Translations under genes and position numbers: made by a program
Notes under the pieces: model-generated
What the model saw: the letters and a program-made list of their open reading frames with translations, nothing else
Databases searched by the model: none
What the model was told of the DNA's origin: nothing
Source: Sphingobacterium kitahiroshimense
GTDB taxonomy: Bacteria > Bacteroidota > Bacteroidia > Sphingobacteriales > Sphingobacteriaceae
Reading direction: 5' to 3'
Assembly (NCBI RefSeq): GCF_025961315.1
Contig: NZ_JAOQNK010000001.1
Span: forward strand, 4,588,001-4,652,000
Length of the DNA stretch: 64,000 nt
Part shown: positions 51,761-63,429 of the stretch, piece by piece
Numbering within the stretch: the first letter of the stretch is position 1
How the letters are laid out: every line of letters begins with the position of its first letter

Positions 51761-52147
51761 ATGAACCCAAAAATCAAAGAGTTCTTTAAGGCGCAGTTAT
51801 CTGCTTTTGTAGGTGGTCTTTCCGATTTTGGTATTTATACTTTTTGTTATAAAGTGCTGAGTTTTTCTCCAGCATTTTCAAATGTAATCAGTGGCTCTTT
51901 AGGAGCCATTGTTAATTTCGTTATTAACCGTTATTGGTCTTTCAATAATACTGCCGCCCCGTTGGGCCAGCAGCTCGGTAAATTTGTAGTTGTAGTTGCA
52001 GGAAGTATTTTATTAAAGTCGGGTGGTATTTATTTATTGGATGATATATGGCACTTACATCCATTAGTCTCCAAAGTAATAGTGGAGATTATTGTTTCCT
52101 TGGGATTTAATTATACACTTCAGCGATTTTGGGTTTTTAAAAAGTAG
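51761..52147 (+). CDS. GtrA-family membrane protein
   Basis: A 128-residue protein with four transmembrane helices. It has the GtrA/DPMS-associated pattern KAQLSAFVGGLSDFGIYTF near the N-terminus, GAIVNFVINRYWSF in the middle and GFNYTLQRFWVFKK at the C-terminus. GtrA proteins are thought to assist translocation of lipid-linked sugars. Here it follows the CDP-alcohol phosphotransferase by 3 bases and ends the sphingolipid operon, so a role in moving or presenting a lipid across the inner membrane is plausible, but this is inference from position. Confidence 0.85.
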   Translation: MNPKIKEFFKAQLSAFVGGLSDFGIYTFCYKVLSFSPAFSNVISGSLGAIVNFVINRYWSFNNTAAPLGQQLGKFVVVVAGSILLKSGGIYLLDDIWHLHPLVSKVIVEIIVSLGFNYTLQRFWVFKK

Positions 52148-52187
52148 AAATCGGCTTTTGAAATATTTATGGAATAAGATTATTAAG

Positions 52188-52213
52188 GTCATCTCAACGG
52201 AGATGACTTTTTT
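52188..52213 (+). terminator. Terminator of the sphingolipid operon
   Basis: GTCATCTC (52188-52195) pairs with GAGATGAC (52200-52207), followed by six T residues. Confidence 0.8.
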
Positions 52214-52552
52214 ATTTTTCGGCCTTTTCCTTAATAAAATGAATCAGAGCTTCTTTGCGTATATTTTGATTTTTACTTCAATTTTATTTTTCCTTAATAT
52301 TACGATGCTCATCGTAAGGACGCTATAGCTTTCATTTATTTAAAGAGATTTCAAGGTGTGATTGCTTCATGGAGCAGCATTGTTTTGATAAGATGATAGC
52401 ACGACGTTAAAGTAATTAGTAACGTCATAAATCACACTGTACTTAAGTAAATAAAAAGAAACCTACTATTGTTAGCGAGTTGATACCATGTTATAAGCAA
52501 GTAGGGATCTTGTTCGAATATAGTAGAGGTATAACAGGGGGATAAGAGGGGG

Positions 52553-52620
52553 TTTATAGAGGGTTAGTAGGGGTCAAGCCCTATTAACCCCCTACAAAAT
52601 CCCAGTAATCTCTCTATAAA
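52553..52620. repeat. Nested palindrome upstream of the rRNA operon
   Basis: The outer arms TTTATAGAG (52553-52561) and CTCTATAAA (52612-52620) enclose an inner stem of 12 bp (52561-52572 with 52579-52590, one G-T pair) with a 6-base loop. Runs of G on the left and C on the right extend the symmetry. It is not followed by a T-run. Confidence 0.65.
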
Positions 52621-52701
52621 TTCTAGCTTAAGTAATAATCAGGTCCCTTTCAGTTCCTGATCAGGTTATAATATGCCTTATTCTGGAGTATCTGTACGGA
52701 G

Positions 52702-52734
52702 AGTAATAGTAATAGTAATAGTAATAGTAATAGT
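52702..52734. repeat. Short tandem repeat of AGTAAT, 5.5 copies
   Basis: Five perfect AGTAAT units followed by AGT, with no interruptions. It is non-coding and lies about 690 bases upstream of 16S rRNA. Such arrays can change length by slippage. Confidence 0.85.
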
Positions 52735-53115
52735 GTCGATGATGCCGCTGTACCGAAAAAGATATCATTTCCACTTGGCTATTCCGTAAAAGCATACTGC
52801 ATCCATAAAAGACGGTTCAGGACGAACAGTTCCCCCGCTACCCCTTTTTATAGTTTAAAGCCAGGATTGTCCGTTTTTCAGCCTCTGTAATAGGTCATAG
52901 GTAAATTTATCGGTCAGGTTATAAGCTGTTTACCGGTTCACGGCAAACTATTTCCGGAAAAGATTAGGAAGTGATTATAAAAAGGTGCTATCTTTGCACC
53001 ACTCCGCAAGGGAGGAACGGCTGATCCGAAAGGATGGGCACTGAAAAAAGAAGGGTTTAATTCAGGTTAAACGCAGAAACAGCAGGAAAACAAAAAAATA
53101 AATTTTCACATTTAT

Positions 53116-53146
53116 TTTGGAGAAACCAAAAAGATTTCTACCTTTG
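53116..53146 (+). promoter_or_regulatory. Main rRNA promoter (P2)
   Basis: TTTG at 53116-53119, a 19-base spacer, TACCTTTG at 53139-53146, then CAG. It is a full Bacteroidota consensus promoter about 240 bases before the mature 16S. Confidence 0.7.
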
Positions 53147-53240
53147 CAGTCCCAACGGAAACGAAGGGAAACAGAATAAGATCGATAACGGCGCAATGCC
53201 GACATCATAAAAGCCGAAGCGAGATGCGGAAGCGATGAGA

Positions 53241-53251
53241 GTTCTTTAAAA
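53241..53251 (+). promoter_or_regulatory. boxA-like antitermination site in the 16S leader
   Basis: GTTCTTTAAAA resembles the boxA core (GCTCTTTAACA) bound by NusB/NusE. The related GTTCTTTGACA occurs before 23S at 55258-55268. Confidence 0.5.
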
Positions 53252-53390
53252 ATATAATCATGTAACGTAACGAGTAGTGTTGAGAAACAACGAAAGTTAA
53301 AAAAATCAACCTGTTCAATTTTAGAATTAGAAATTAAAATACAAGACAATTCTATTTATTATAAATAGTCTTGATCTTACACTTCATTTT

Positions 53391-54922
<1,532 letters not shown>

Positions 54923-55046
54923 AGAGCATTCGGAATTGAAGCTCGTTACGGATACACATGATTTATATAAGAAACAAATAAGAAACATTTGAAGAAATGT
55001 GCCCATCCCTGAAAATGGATGGTCCAGAGAGATAGAATGATAAGCT

Positions 55047-55123
55047 AGTCCCGTAGCTCAGTTGGTTAGAGCACTACACTGATAATGTAGGGGTCAGCAG
55101 TTCAAATCTGCTCGGGACTACCA
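55047..55123 (+). tRNA. tRNA-Ile(GAT)
   Basis: Cloverleaf with acceptor AGTCCCG/CGGGACT, anticodon loop CTGATAA (anticodon GAT) and T-loop TTCAAAT. The discriminator A at 55120 is followed by an encoded CCA (55121-55123), unlike the other tRNA genes in this window. It lies in the 16S-23S spacer. Confidence 0.97.
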
Positions 55124-55133
55124 TAAATAAGAC

Positions 55134-55207
55134 GGGGAATTAGCTCAGCTGGCTAGAGCACCTGCCTTGCACGCAGGGGGTCATCGGTTCGACTCCGATA
55201 TTCTCCA
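55134..55207 (+). tRNA. tRNA-Ala(TGC)
   Basis: Cloverleaf with acceptor GGGGAAT/ATTCTCC (one G-U pair), anticodon loop CTTGCAC (anticodon TGC) and T-loop TTCGACT. The discriminator A is followed by CAC, so CCA is not encoded. It lies 10 bases after tRNA-Ile. Confidence 0.97.
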
Positions 55208-55257
55208 CACGTATGCCCGGACACTAAGATATTGTGTTCACGATAAGGCTACAAAGA

Positions 55258-55268
55258 GTTCTTTGACA
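55258..55268 (+). promoter_or_regulatory. boxA-like site before 23S
   Basis: GTTCTTTGACA, sharing GTTCTTT with the site in the 16S leader. Its position in the spacer matches the second boxA of many rRNA operons. Confidence 0.45.
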
Positions 55269-55431
55269 TATTGAAAGAAAAAAAATTACAAGAGAAGACA
55301 ACAGTAGAGACAATACTGTGATGTGCTTGATGTATTATGAAGACCCTCGGTCAAGGCCGAACGGATTAATGCGTAGCATCACGGTTATATATCAAAAAGC
55401 AACCCATAGTAGCAAAAGGGCTATGAGGTGA

Positions 55432-58317
<2,886 letters not shown>

Positions 58318-58413
58318 AGCAACGCAGACACTGTTGTCTTCCTCTTTTAGTTTTTCTTTCAATTGTCTATAGATAATGCTTTTTATAAAGCATATATCTC
58401 ATAAAAACATTTT

Positions 58414-58520
58414 AGGTGCCTATATCGGCGGTGTCTACCTCTTCCCATTCCGAACAGAGAAGTCAAGCCCGCCAGAGCCGATGGTATTGCCGTAACAGGT
58501 GGGAGAGTAGGTCGGTGCCT
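58414..58520 (+). rRNA. rrf: 5S ribosomal RNA
   Basis: About 107 bases. The terminal stem is AGGTGCC with GGTGCCT (including G-U pairs), and the internal landmark CCATTCCGAACAGAG is the conserved loop B/C region. It lies about 95 bases after 23S and is followed by a terminator. Confidence 0.95.
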
Positions 58521-58534
58521 TTTTTTATACAGAC

Positions 58535-58562
58535 GCCTTTGCTATACAGCAGAGGCTTTTTT
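58535..58562 (+). terminator. Terminator of the rRNA operon
   Basis: GCCTTTGCT (58535-58543) pairs with AGCAGAGGC (58548-58556, one G-U), followed by six T residues. Confidence 0.88.
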
Positions 58563-58618
58563 GTGTTTATACCTTTTTTATCAAGATTATCTTATCTTTA
58601 AGAATAATTTTGATCAAT

Positions 58619-60160
58619 ATGTCACAACCTACTTTTTATAAACTCTTCGCATTATTTATACCCATATGGTTTTCATATGCTAGTCCAGCTCAGGATGTGA
58701 AACATAAGAAGCCGAATATTATTTTTATCTTGTCAGATGATCATACGAATAAAGCAATCGGTGTATATGGCAATAAATTAGCAAAAACTCCTAATATTGA
58801 CCGGATCGCTAATGAAGGTGCTTTATTTAATAATTTTTTTGTAACCAATTCTATTTGTGGTCCCAGTCGAGCAGCGCTATTAACGGGTAAGTATAGTCAT
58901 GTGAATGGTTTTATTTCAAATGACAAAAAATTTAATATTAATCAGTTTATTTTCTCCAGATCTTTAGCTGAATCTGGATATCAAACTGCATGGATAGGAA
59001 AATGGCATCTGGAAACATTACCTCAGGACGCATTCAGTTATTGGACTATTCTTCCTGATCAAGGTCATTATTTTAATCCAGATTTTATTACACAGGCGAA
59101 TGATACGGTTAATCATAAAGGTTATGTCACAGATATTATTACAGACCTTTCAAAGGACTGGATAGAAAAAAGAGATAAGGATAAACCATTTTTTCTTGTA
59201 ATCGGTGAGAAAGCCACACATCGCGAGTGGCTGCCTGCATTAGAAGATCTCGGAGCATATGATGATGTTACTTTTCCAGTTCCGTCAACTTTCTACGATA
59301 CTTATGAGAATAGGAAAGCTGCAGCTCATCAGGATATGAGTATTTCAGGAACAATGAAACTGGGCTTTGATCTGAAAGTAAATGTTGATTATGAAACCGA
59401 CTGGATTTATAGCCGATTGGATAGCAAACAACGTAATGCTTACCGTGCTTATTACGGTGATCGGATAAGTAAAGAATTCAATGATAGAAAACTAACCGGT
59501 AAGAAGCTCGCAGAGTGGAAATTTCAACGTTACATGCGCGATTACTTCTCTACAGCTAAGGCGCTGGATCGTAATATCGGAAAGATTTTGAATTTCTTGG
59601 ATGACAATGGTTTGGCTGAAAATACGATTGTTATTTATGGTTCGGACCAAGGGTTTTATTTAGGCGAACATGGATGGTTTGATAAGCGCTTCATATATGA
59701 AGAATCTTTGAGAACTCCTTTTATGATCCGCTATCCTAGGGTTATCAAAGCGGGTACAGTCATTGAACAGCCTGTTTTGAATATTGATTGGGCTCCCACA
59801 TTGTTAGCGATGGCAGATGCTCCTGCTTCAAAAGAAATTCAAGGAAAATCTTTTTTTGATCTTTTAAAAAATGATGAAGTATCTTGGCGCGATCGAATTT
59901 ATTATCATTATTATGAATATCCACAACCTCATCGTGTGATGCCACATTTTGGTATCAGAACTGCAAAGTTTAAGTTGATTCGTTTTTATGGAGAACAAGA
60001 TTTTTGGGAACTTTACGATCTTGAGAAAGATCCTCAAGAATTGAATAATATTTATAGTGAGTTTGAAAATAGCGAACTATTAATTGCATTAAAAAAGGAT
60101 CTGGCAATATCAATTAAAGAATACAAGGATGATCTTGCTGCAGAGATAATGAGTAAATAA
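58619..60160 (+). CDS. Secreted sulfatase
   Basis: Type I sulfatase of 513 residues with a signal peptide (about 1-24, ending near SPA). The formylglycine signature C-G-P-S-R is in TNSICGPSRAALLTGKYSH. Metal ligands are visible in IFILSDDHTNKAIG and in YGSDQGFYLGEHGWFDKR. The C-terminal part ends with a WELYDLEKDPQELNNIYSE segment that is typical of the family. The Cys-type modification would need a sulfatase-maturating enzyme, which is not in view. No SusCD or other glycan-degradation genes lie next to it, so the substrate is unknown; a polysaccharide or glycosaminoglycan sulfate is likely. The ATG at 58619 is favoured over the TTG at 58610. Confidence 0.93.
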   Translation: MSQPTFYKLFALFIPIWFSYASPAQDVKHKKPNIIFILSDDHTNKAIGVYGNKLAKTPNIDRIANEGALFNNFFVTNSICGPSRAALLTGKYSHVNGFISNDKKFNINQFIFSRSLAESGYQTAWIGKWHLETLPQDAFSYWTILPDQGHYFNPDFITQANDTVNHKGYVTDIITDLSKDWIEKRDKDKPFFLVIGEKATHREWLPALEDLGAYDDVTFPVPSTFYDTYENRKAAAHQDMSISGTMKLGFDLKVNVDYETDWIYSRLDSKQRNAYRAYYGDRISKEFNDRKLTGKKLAEWKFQRYMRDYFSTAKALDRNIGKILNFLDDNGLAENTIVIYGSDQGFYLGEHGWFDKRFIYEESLRTPFMIRYPRVIKAGTVIEQPVLNIDWAPTLLAMADAPASKEIQGKSFFDLLKNDEVSWRDRIYYHYYEYPQPHRVMPHFGIRTAKFKLIRFYGEQDFWELYDLEKDPQELNNIYSEFENSELLIALKKDLAISIKEYKDDLAAEIMSK

Positions 60161-60468
60161 AACATCTACCTTTTTTTGTACTTGTATTGACTTTTTAGGT
60201 ATATATATGGTACTTTTAGAATTCCTATATCGGATTTATTTTGCCAAGATTATAACGATGACAGCATATGGCTTTTGCTGGTTGATGAGTTCATCCAATT
60301 ATTAAGCTTAATCTGATCTCCTATTTAGTTGTAATTTATTATGTCAGATTTATTTGTTGCATAAACTACTTTATAAACAGGATGTTATGAGATGAAACAG
60401 CTGTAATTTTTATCGATGGACTCTTTTGGTATAGTATTTGGCTATTTTCTGAAAAGAATAGGTTATTT
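60161..60468. other. Intergenic region before the His-rich lipoprotein
   Basis: No gene or convincing promoter motif is seen in these 308 bases. The nearest motif is GTATTTGGC near 60434, which lacks the two-base spacer of TAnnTTTG. Confidence 0.4.
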
Positions 60469-60672
60469 ATGAAAGCAAAATTTGCAATTTTTTTGGGAGG
60501 GTTAATGTTATTGCTGTCTGTTAGTTCTTGTGTAGGATATTATCATGATCATGGTCATAGACCTCAACGGGGGCATCATCACGGTCACCATAAGAAAGGA
60601 CATAATAAACATTACAAAAAGGGGCATAACAAGCACCATAAAGGTAATGGAAGAAATAGAGGAGGACATTAA
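60469..60672 (+). CDS. Small His-rich lipoprotein
   Basis: A 67-residue protein. The first 21 residues are a lipoprotein signal peptide with lipobox SVSSC (Cys21). The mature part of 46 residues contains 14 His and many Gly, Lys, Asn and Arg, with a tandem KKGHNKH repeat. The predicted product is a membrane-tethered, positively charged chain able to bind transition metals, though this is not demonstrated. No metal-transport genes lie nearby. A strong hairpin covers its stop codon. The short length is offset by the clear lipobox and in-frame repeats, so it is probably real. Confidence 0.7.
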   Translation: MKAKFAIFLGGLMLLLSVSSCVGYYHDHGHRPQRGHHHGHHKKGHNKHYKKGHNKHHKGNGRNRGGH

Positions 60673-60707
60673 CATAATAAGGGGATTATATATCCCCTTA
60701 TTATGTT
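60671..60707. terminator. Hairpin between convergent genes
   Basis: A perfect 16-bp stem (60671-60686 with 60692-60707) with a 5-base loop overlaps the stop codon of the His-rich lipoprotein. T-runs are poor on both sides, so termination efficiency is uncertain. Confidence 0.6.
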
Positions 60708-60733
60708 ATGATATAATGATCATTTCTGATTGT

Positions 60734-61759
60734 TTAGATAGATTCTCTAATGGTAATCGCGGCATCTAGTTCTATCGTTTCGTAGACAATTTCTCTCTTT
60801 TTTAATCGAAATTCTAGAATATGAATCATTTTTTCAAAAGCTAATTTTCCTATTCTTGTAGCTGGTTGAGAAATGCAGGTCAATGGTGGATTAAAAGAAA
60901 AGGCATAATTCGTATTTGAAAATCCAATAAGGGCAATTTCCGATGGAATTTTAATTTTTTGTTGTGCTAATAAACCTATTGTACGATTTGTCAATAAGTC
61001 TGTAGCAGTAAAAATGGCATCAGGACTTTTATTGTCATTTTTTAATTCTTCTAATTTATTTAGGATTTGTTCTTCAACGATTTGAATTTGTGATAGATCG
61101 CATCTCAGTAGTTTTTTGTCATCAAATGCGATGTTATTTTGTTTTAAAGCCTCCTGGAAACCTAGAAGTCTTTCATTTGTAACACCATTAGCAACTCCTG
61201 TAATGTGCAGTATCTTGCTGTAGTTTCTATCAATAAGTTCTTGCGTTGCTTTTTGTGCTGCTTTTTTATTATCAATTCCTATTTTGAAGGTTTGTAGATT
61301 ATTATTGATACGATCGAAGATAACAATAGGACAATTGCCATTATGGAGTTGTTGTAGATAACTTAAGTTAGCACTATCTGATACAGGTGAAATTAATATA
61401 CCATCAACGCCTTTTGAATATAGGATGTCAATACATTTTTTTTCTACTGCAGGGCTTTCTCGACTTTGCATAATAATGATATTGTATTTCTGAAAAAGCG
61501 AGGACTCTTCTATTCCTTCCAAAATTTGTGAAAAGAATGAATTACTGATAGTCGAAACAATAACTCCTATAATATTGGTTTTACCGGTTTTTAAACTTCT
61601 AGCTAATGCATTATACTGGTAATTATGTTCATGGGCATAAGCAATGATCTTCTCTTTTGTTTCTTTATTTATTTCGTAACTATCGGATAAGGCTTTGGAA
61701 ATGGTGGGAGCTGATAAGTTTAGCGCTTTTGCGATATCTTTAAGAGTTAATCTTTTCAT
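60734..61759 (-). CDS. LacI-family transcriptional regulator
   Basis: A 341-residue repressor or activator. The N-terminal helix-turn-helix is LTLKDIAKALNLSAPTISKAL with hinge region NALARSLKTGKTNIIGVIV. The rest is a periplasmic-binding-protein-like sensor (VDGILISPVSD, CPIVIFDRI, GFSNTNYAFSFNPPLTCISQP). It stands alone, with no sugar-uptake genes nearby; the sulfatase upstream is the closest possible carbohydrate gene but is encoded on the other strand. Confidence 0.92.
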   Translation of the reverse strand: MKRLTLKDIAKALNLSAPTISKALSDSYEINKETKEKIIAYAHEHNYQYNALARSLKTGKTNIIGVIVSTISNSFFSQILEGIEESSLFQKYNIIIMQSRESPAVEKKCIDILYSKGVDGILISPVSDSANLSYLQQLHNGNCPIVIFDRINNNLQTFKIGIDNKKAAQKATQELIDRNYSKILHITGVANGVTNERLLGFQEALKQNNIAFDDKKLLRCDLSQIQIVEEQILNKLEELKNDNKSPDAIFTATDLLTNRTIGLLAQQKIKIPSEIALIGFSNTNYAFSFNPPLTCISQPATRIGKLAFEKMIHILEFRLKKREIVYETIELDAAITIRESI

Positions 61760-61860
61760 AATTTCCTAATATAACTTATAAAGATACTAAATTGTGTAAA
61801 GATTCGATCATTGTAAGGGACATAATGTGTTTCCAATAATTAAATCCTATGAAATCTTTC

Positions 61861-61868
61861 TATCTTTG
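61861..61868 (+). promoter_or_regulatory. -7 promoter element almost touching the start codon
   Basis: TATCTTTG, an exact TAnnTTTG match; its last base is only 5 bases before the ATG at 61874. A transcript from it would be leaderless or nearly so. Confidence 0.55.
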
Positions 61869-61873
61869 TATTT

Positions 61874-62821
61874 ATGAGTACATTATTAGATATAGGACAA
61901 AAGCCATATAATCATTATGGATCTTACTTGAAAAAGAAATATAATGGTCAACGCGTATATAAAGTCATTGTGGATGGGAATTTTACTTGTCCTAATCGTG
62001 ATGGAAGTAAGGGGTATGGTGGTTGTTCATATTGTAATGTAGATTCATTTACTCCCGAATCTGCACGAAAATTACCAACAATTCGTGAACAGGTGGAAGA
62101 AGGCATTAAAAGAGCGCGAGAAGGGTACAGGGCTGATAAATTCATTATCTATTTTCAACCCAATACAAATACTTATGCTCCTGCACATTTTTTAAAGGCT
62201 ATGTATGACGAAGCTTTAGCTGTTTGTCCTGAAGATACTATTGGTCTTTCTGTTGGAACAAGACCTGATTGTATTGATTTTGAAAAGGTAGCTTTGTTAG
62301 AAAGTTATTGTGATCGTTATGATGTTGATCTGGAAATGGGGATGGAGTCAATTTATGATGAAACTTTGAATAGAATTAACCGTGGCTGTTCTCATGATGA
62401 ATTGCAAAAAGCACTAAAATTAGTTGAAAATAGTCCATTGGAAATTTGTGTACATACTATTTTTGGTTTTCCTTGGGAATCGCATGAAATGATGTTAAGA
62501 TATGCTGATGAAATAAATAAGCACCCGCAGATTAAATTTGTGAAGTTGCATCATCTGCATATTGTTGAAGGATCGATCATGGGCGTTCAGTACAAGCGTG
62601 AACCTTTTCATGTTTTCTCCATTGATGAATATAGTGACTTTCTAGCAGAATTTATTCCGCTATTGCGACCGGATATTGTTATTCAACGTTTATTTGGGTT
62701 GGCAGATCAAGATTTACTGATTGCTCCAAATTGGGGAATGAAGAAATCAGCTATTCAAACGTACATAGATAAGGCTTTGGAACGTAAAGAGGCCATACAA
62801 GGCTCGAAATATATAGGATAA
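61874..62821 (+). CDS. TIGR01212-type radical SAM protein (YhcC-like)
   Basis: A 315-residue radical SAM enzyme. The iron-sulfur ligands are Cys39, Cys51 and Cys54 (TCPNRDG-x5-GGCSYCNVDSF), the C-x11-C-x2-C spacing of this family. Other family features are IYFQPNTNTYAPA, GLSVGTRPDCI, and DLEMGMESIYDETLNRINRG. The substrate is unknown; relatives are thought to modify RNA. The start codon is supported by family alignment and directly follows a promoter element. A terminator follows. Confidence 0.9.
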   Translation: MSTLLDIGQKPYNHYGSYLKKKYNGQRVYKVIVDGNFTCPNRDGSKGYGGCSYCNVDSFTPESARKLPTIREQVEEGIKRAREGYRADKFIIYFQPNTNTYAPAHFLKAMYDEALAVCPEDTIGLSVGTRPDCIDFEKVALLESYCDRYDVDLEMGMESIYDETLNRINRGCSHDELQKALKLVENSPLEICVHTIFGFPWESHEMMLRYADEINKHPQIKFVKLHHLHIVEGSIMGVQYKREPFHVFSIDEYSDFLAEFIPLLRPDIVIQRLFGLADQDLLIAPNWGMKKSAIQTYIDKALERKEAIQGSKYIG

Positions 62822-62858
62822 AAAAAGGTTGCTATCATTATAGCAACCTTTTTTTTAT
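62821..62858. terminator. Bidirectional terminator between radical SAM and MazG-like genes
   Basis: A perfect 15-bp stem (62821-62835 with 62840-62854) with A- and T-tracts at the ends, between convergent genes. Confidence 0.88.
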
Positions 62859-63325
62859 TTTTCTATGATTGATTTTAAATCGGCCGGAGAGTAATTGATC
62901 GATTTTAATGTTTTGTTATCTTCTGTTCTGAATACTAAGAATAGACCATCTACTTCTTTATAGTAACTATCGACATCTTTGGAATTTTTGTAATGTGCTA
63001 TTGTTGCTTCAGCTTCTTCAATGGATTGACAGGCTTTACTCATGTTGGAACGTTGCACTTCTTCGAATAGCTCATTAAATTTGTCTTTTAAACCAAATTC
63101 AAGTACAGCACCTGCTAACACATACTGTATATCACATAATGCATCTGCTACTTCTACAAGATCATTGTTTTGGATAGCTTCTTCCAACTCTTTTAATTCT
63201 TCAGCAATTAGAGATACACGTAATGCACTGCGTTTTTCACTTGGGATTGTTGGTTTTTCTAATATCGGATGCTGGAAAACTTTATGAAATTCGGCTACGG
63301 ATGTTAATGTTTTTGGATCAGTCAT
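62855..63325 (-). CDS. MazG-like/phosphoribosyl-ATP pyrophosphohydrolase-type NTP hydrolase
   Basis: An all-alpha NTP pyrophosphohydrolase of 156 residues. The metal motif is in LIAEELKELEEAI and VEVADALCDIQYVLAGA (E-x-x-E and E-x-x-D arrangement). The remaining part (FEEVQRSNMSKACQSIEEAE) is typical of Bacteroidota HisE/MazG-like proteins. The role is probably clearing non-canonical nucleotides. The frame extends to 63355, but the ATG at 63325 (MTDPKTLTS) is more likely because the sequence before it is short and AT-rich. The exact substrate is unknown. Confidence 0.82.
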   Translation of the reverse strand: MTDPKTLTSVAEFHKVFQHPILEKPTIPSEKRSALRVSLIAEELKELEEAIQNNDLVEVADALCDIQYVLAGAVLEFGLKDKFNELFEEVQRSNMSKACQSIEEAEATIAHYKNSKDVDSYYKEVDGLFLVFRTEDNKTLKSINYSPADLKSIIEK

Positions 63326-63384
63326 GTTATATTTTATTTTTGCTAAATTATGCAATATAATCTAATTTAAAAATTGAGTCAAAT

Positions 63385-63410
63385 AAAAAAAGCAGCTGTG
63401 AAGCTGCTTT
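63385..63410 (-). terminator. Terminator of the RluB-type gene
   Basis: AAAGCAGCT (63389-63397) pairs with AGCTGCTTT (63402-63410). On the minus strand it is followed by seven T residues. Confidence 0.85.
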
Positions 63411-63429
63411 CTATATAAAGGAGTAAATA

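Larger units (their letters stand above)
52148..52700. other. Region downstream of the sphingolipid operon, with structured repeats
   Basis: After the operon terminator at 52188-52213 no gene is supported. A 78-codon frame at 52092-52328 overlaps the GtrA-like gene and contains the terminator, so it is discounted. The region 52550-52620 folds into a nested palindrome, listed separately. Confidence 0.5.
52735..53390 (+). promoter_or_regulatory. rRNA operon promoter and leader region
   Basis: No protein gene is supported. Two -7 elements, TATCTTTG (52989-52996) and TACCTTTG (53139-53146), each followed by CA, point to tandem promoters. Only the second has a good -33 element. A boxA-like GTTCTTTAAAA lies at 53241-53251; a similar sequence occurs before 23S. 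The stretch 52780-52950 is somewhat richer in G+C than the surrounding intergenic DNA and shows no recognisable content. Confidence 0.6.

Noticed and set aside
52092..52328. A 78-codon open frame overlapping the end of the GtrA-like gene
   Set aside because: It overlaps a well-supported gene in another frame, runs through the operon terminator and shows no family features.
52702..52734. The AGTAAT array as a CRISPR or iteron array
   Set aside because: The units are 6 bases, contiguous and have no spacers; there is no rep gene or cas gene nearby.
58619..61759. Sulfatase, His-rich lipoprotein and LacI regulator as one polysaccharide utilisation locus
   Set aside because: There is no SusC/SusD pair, the regulator is on the opposite strand, and the lipoprotein has no carbohydrate features.
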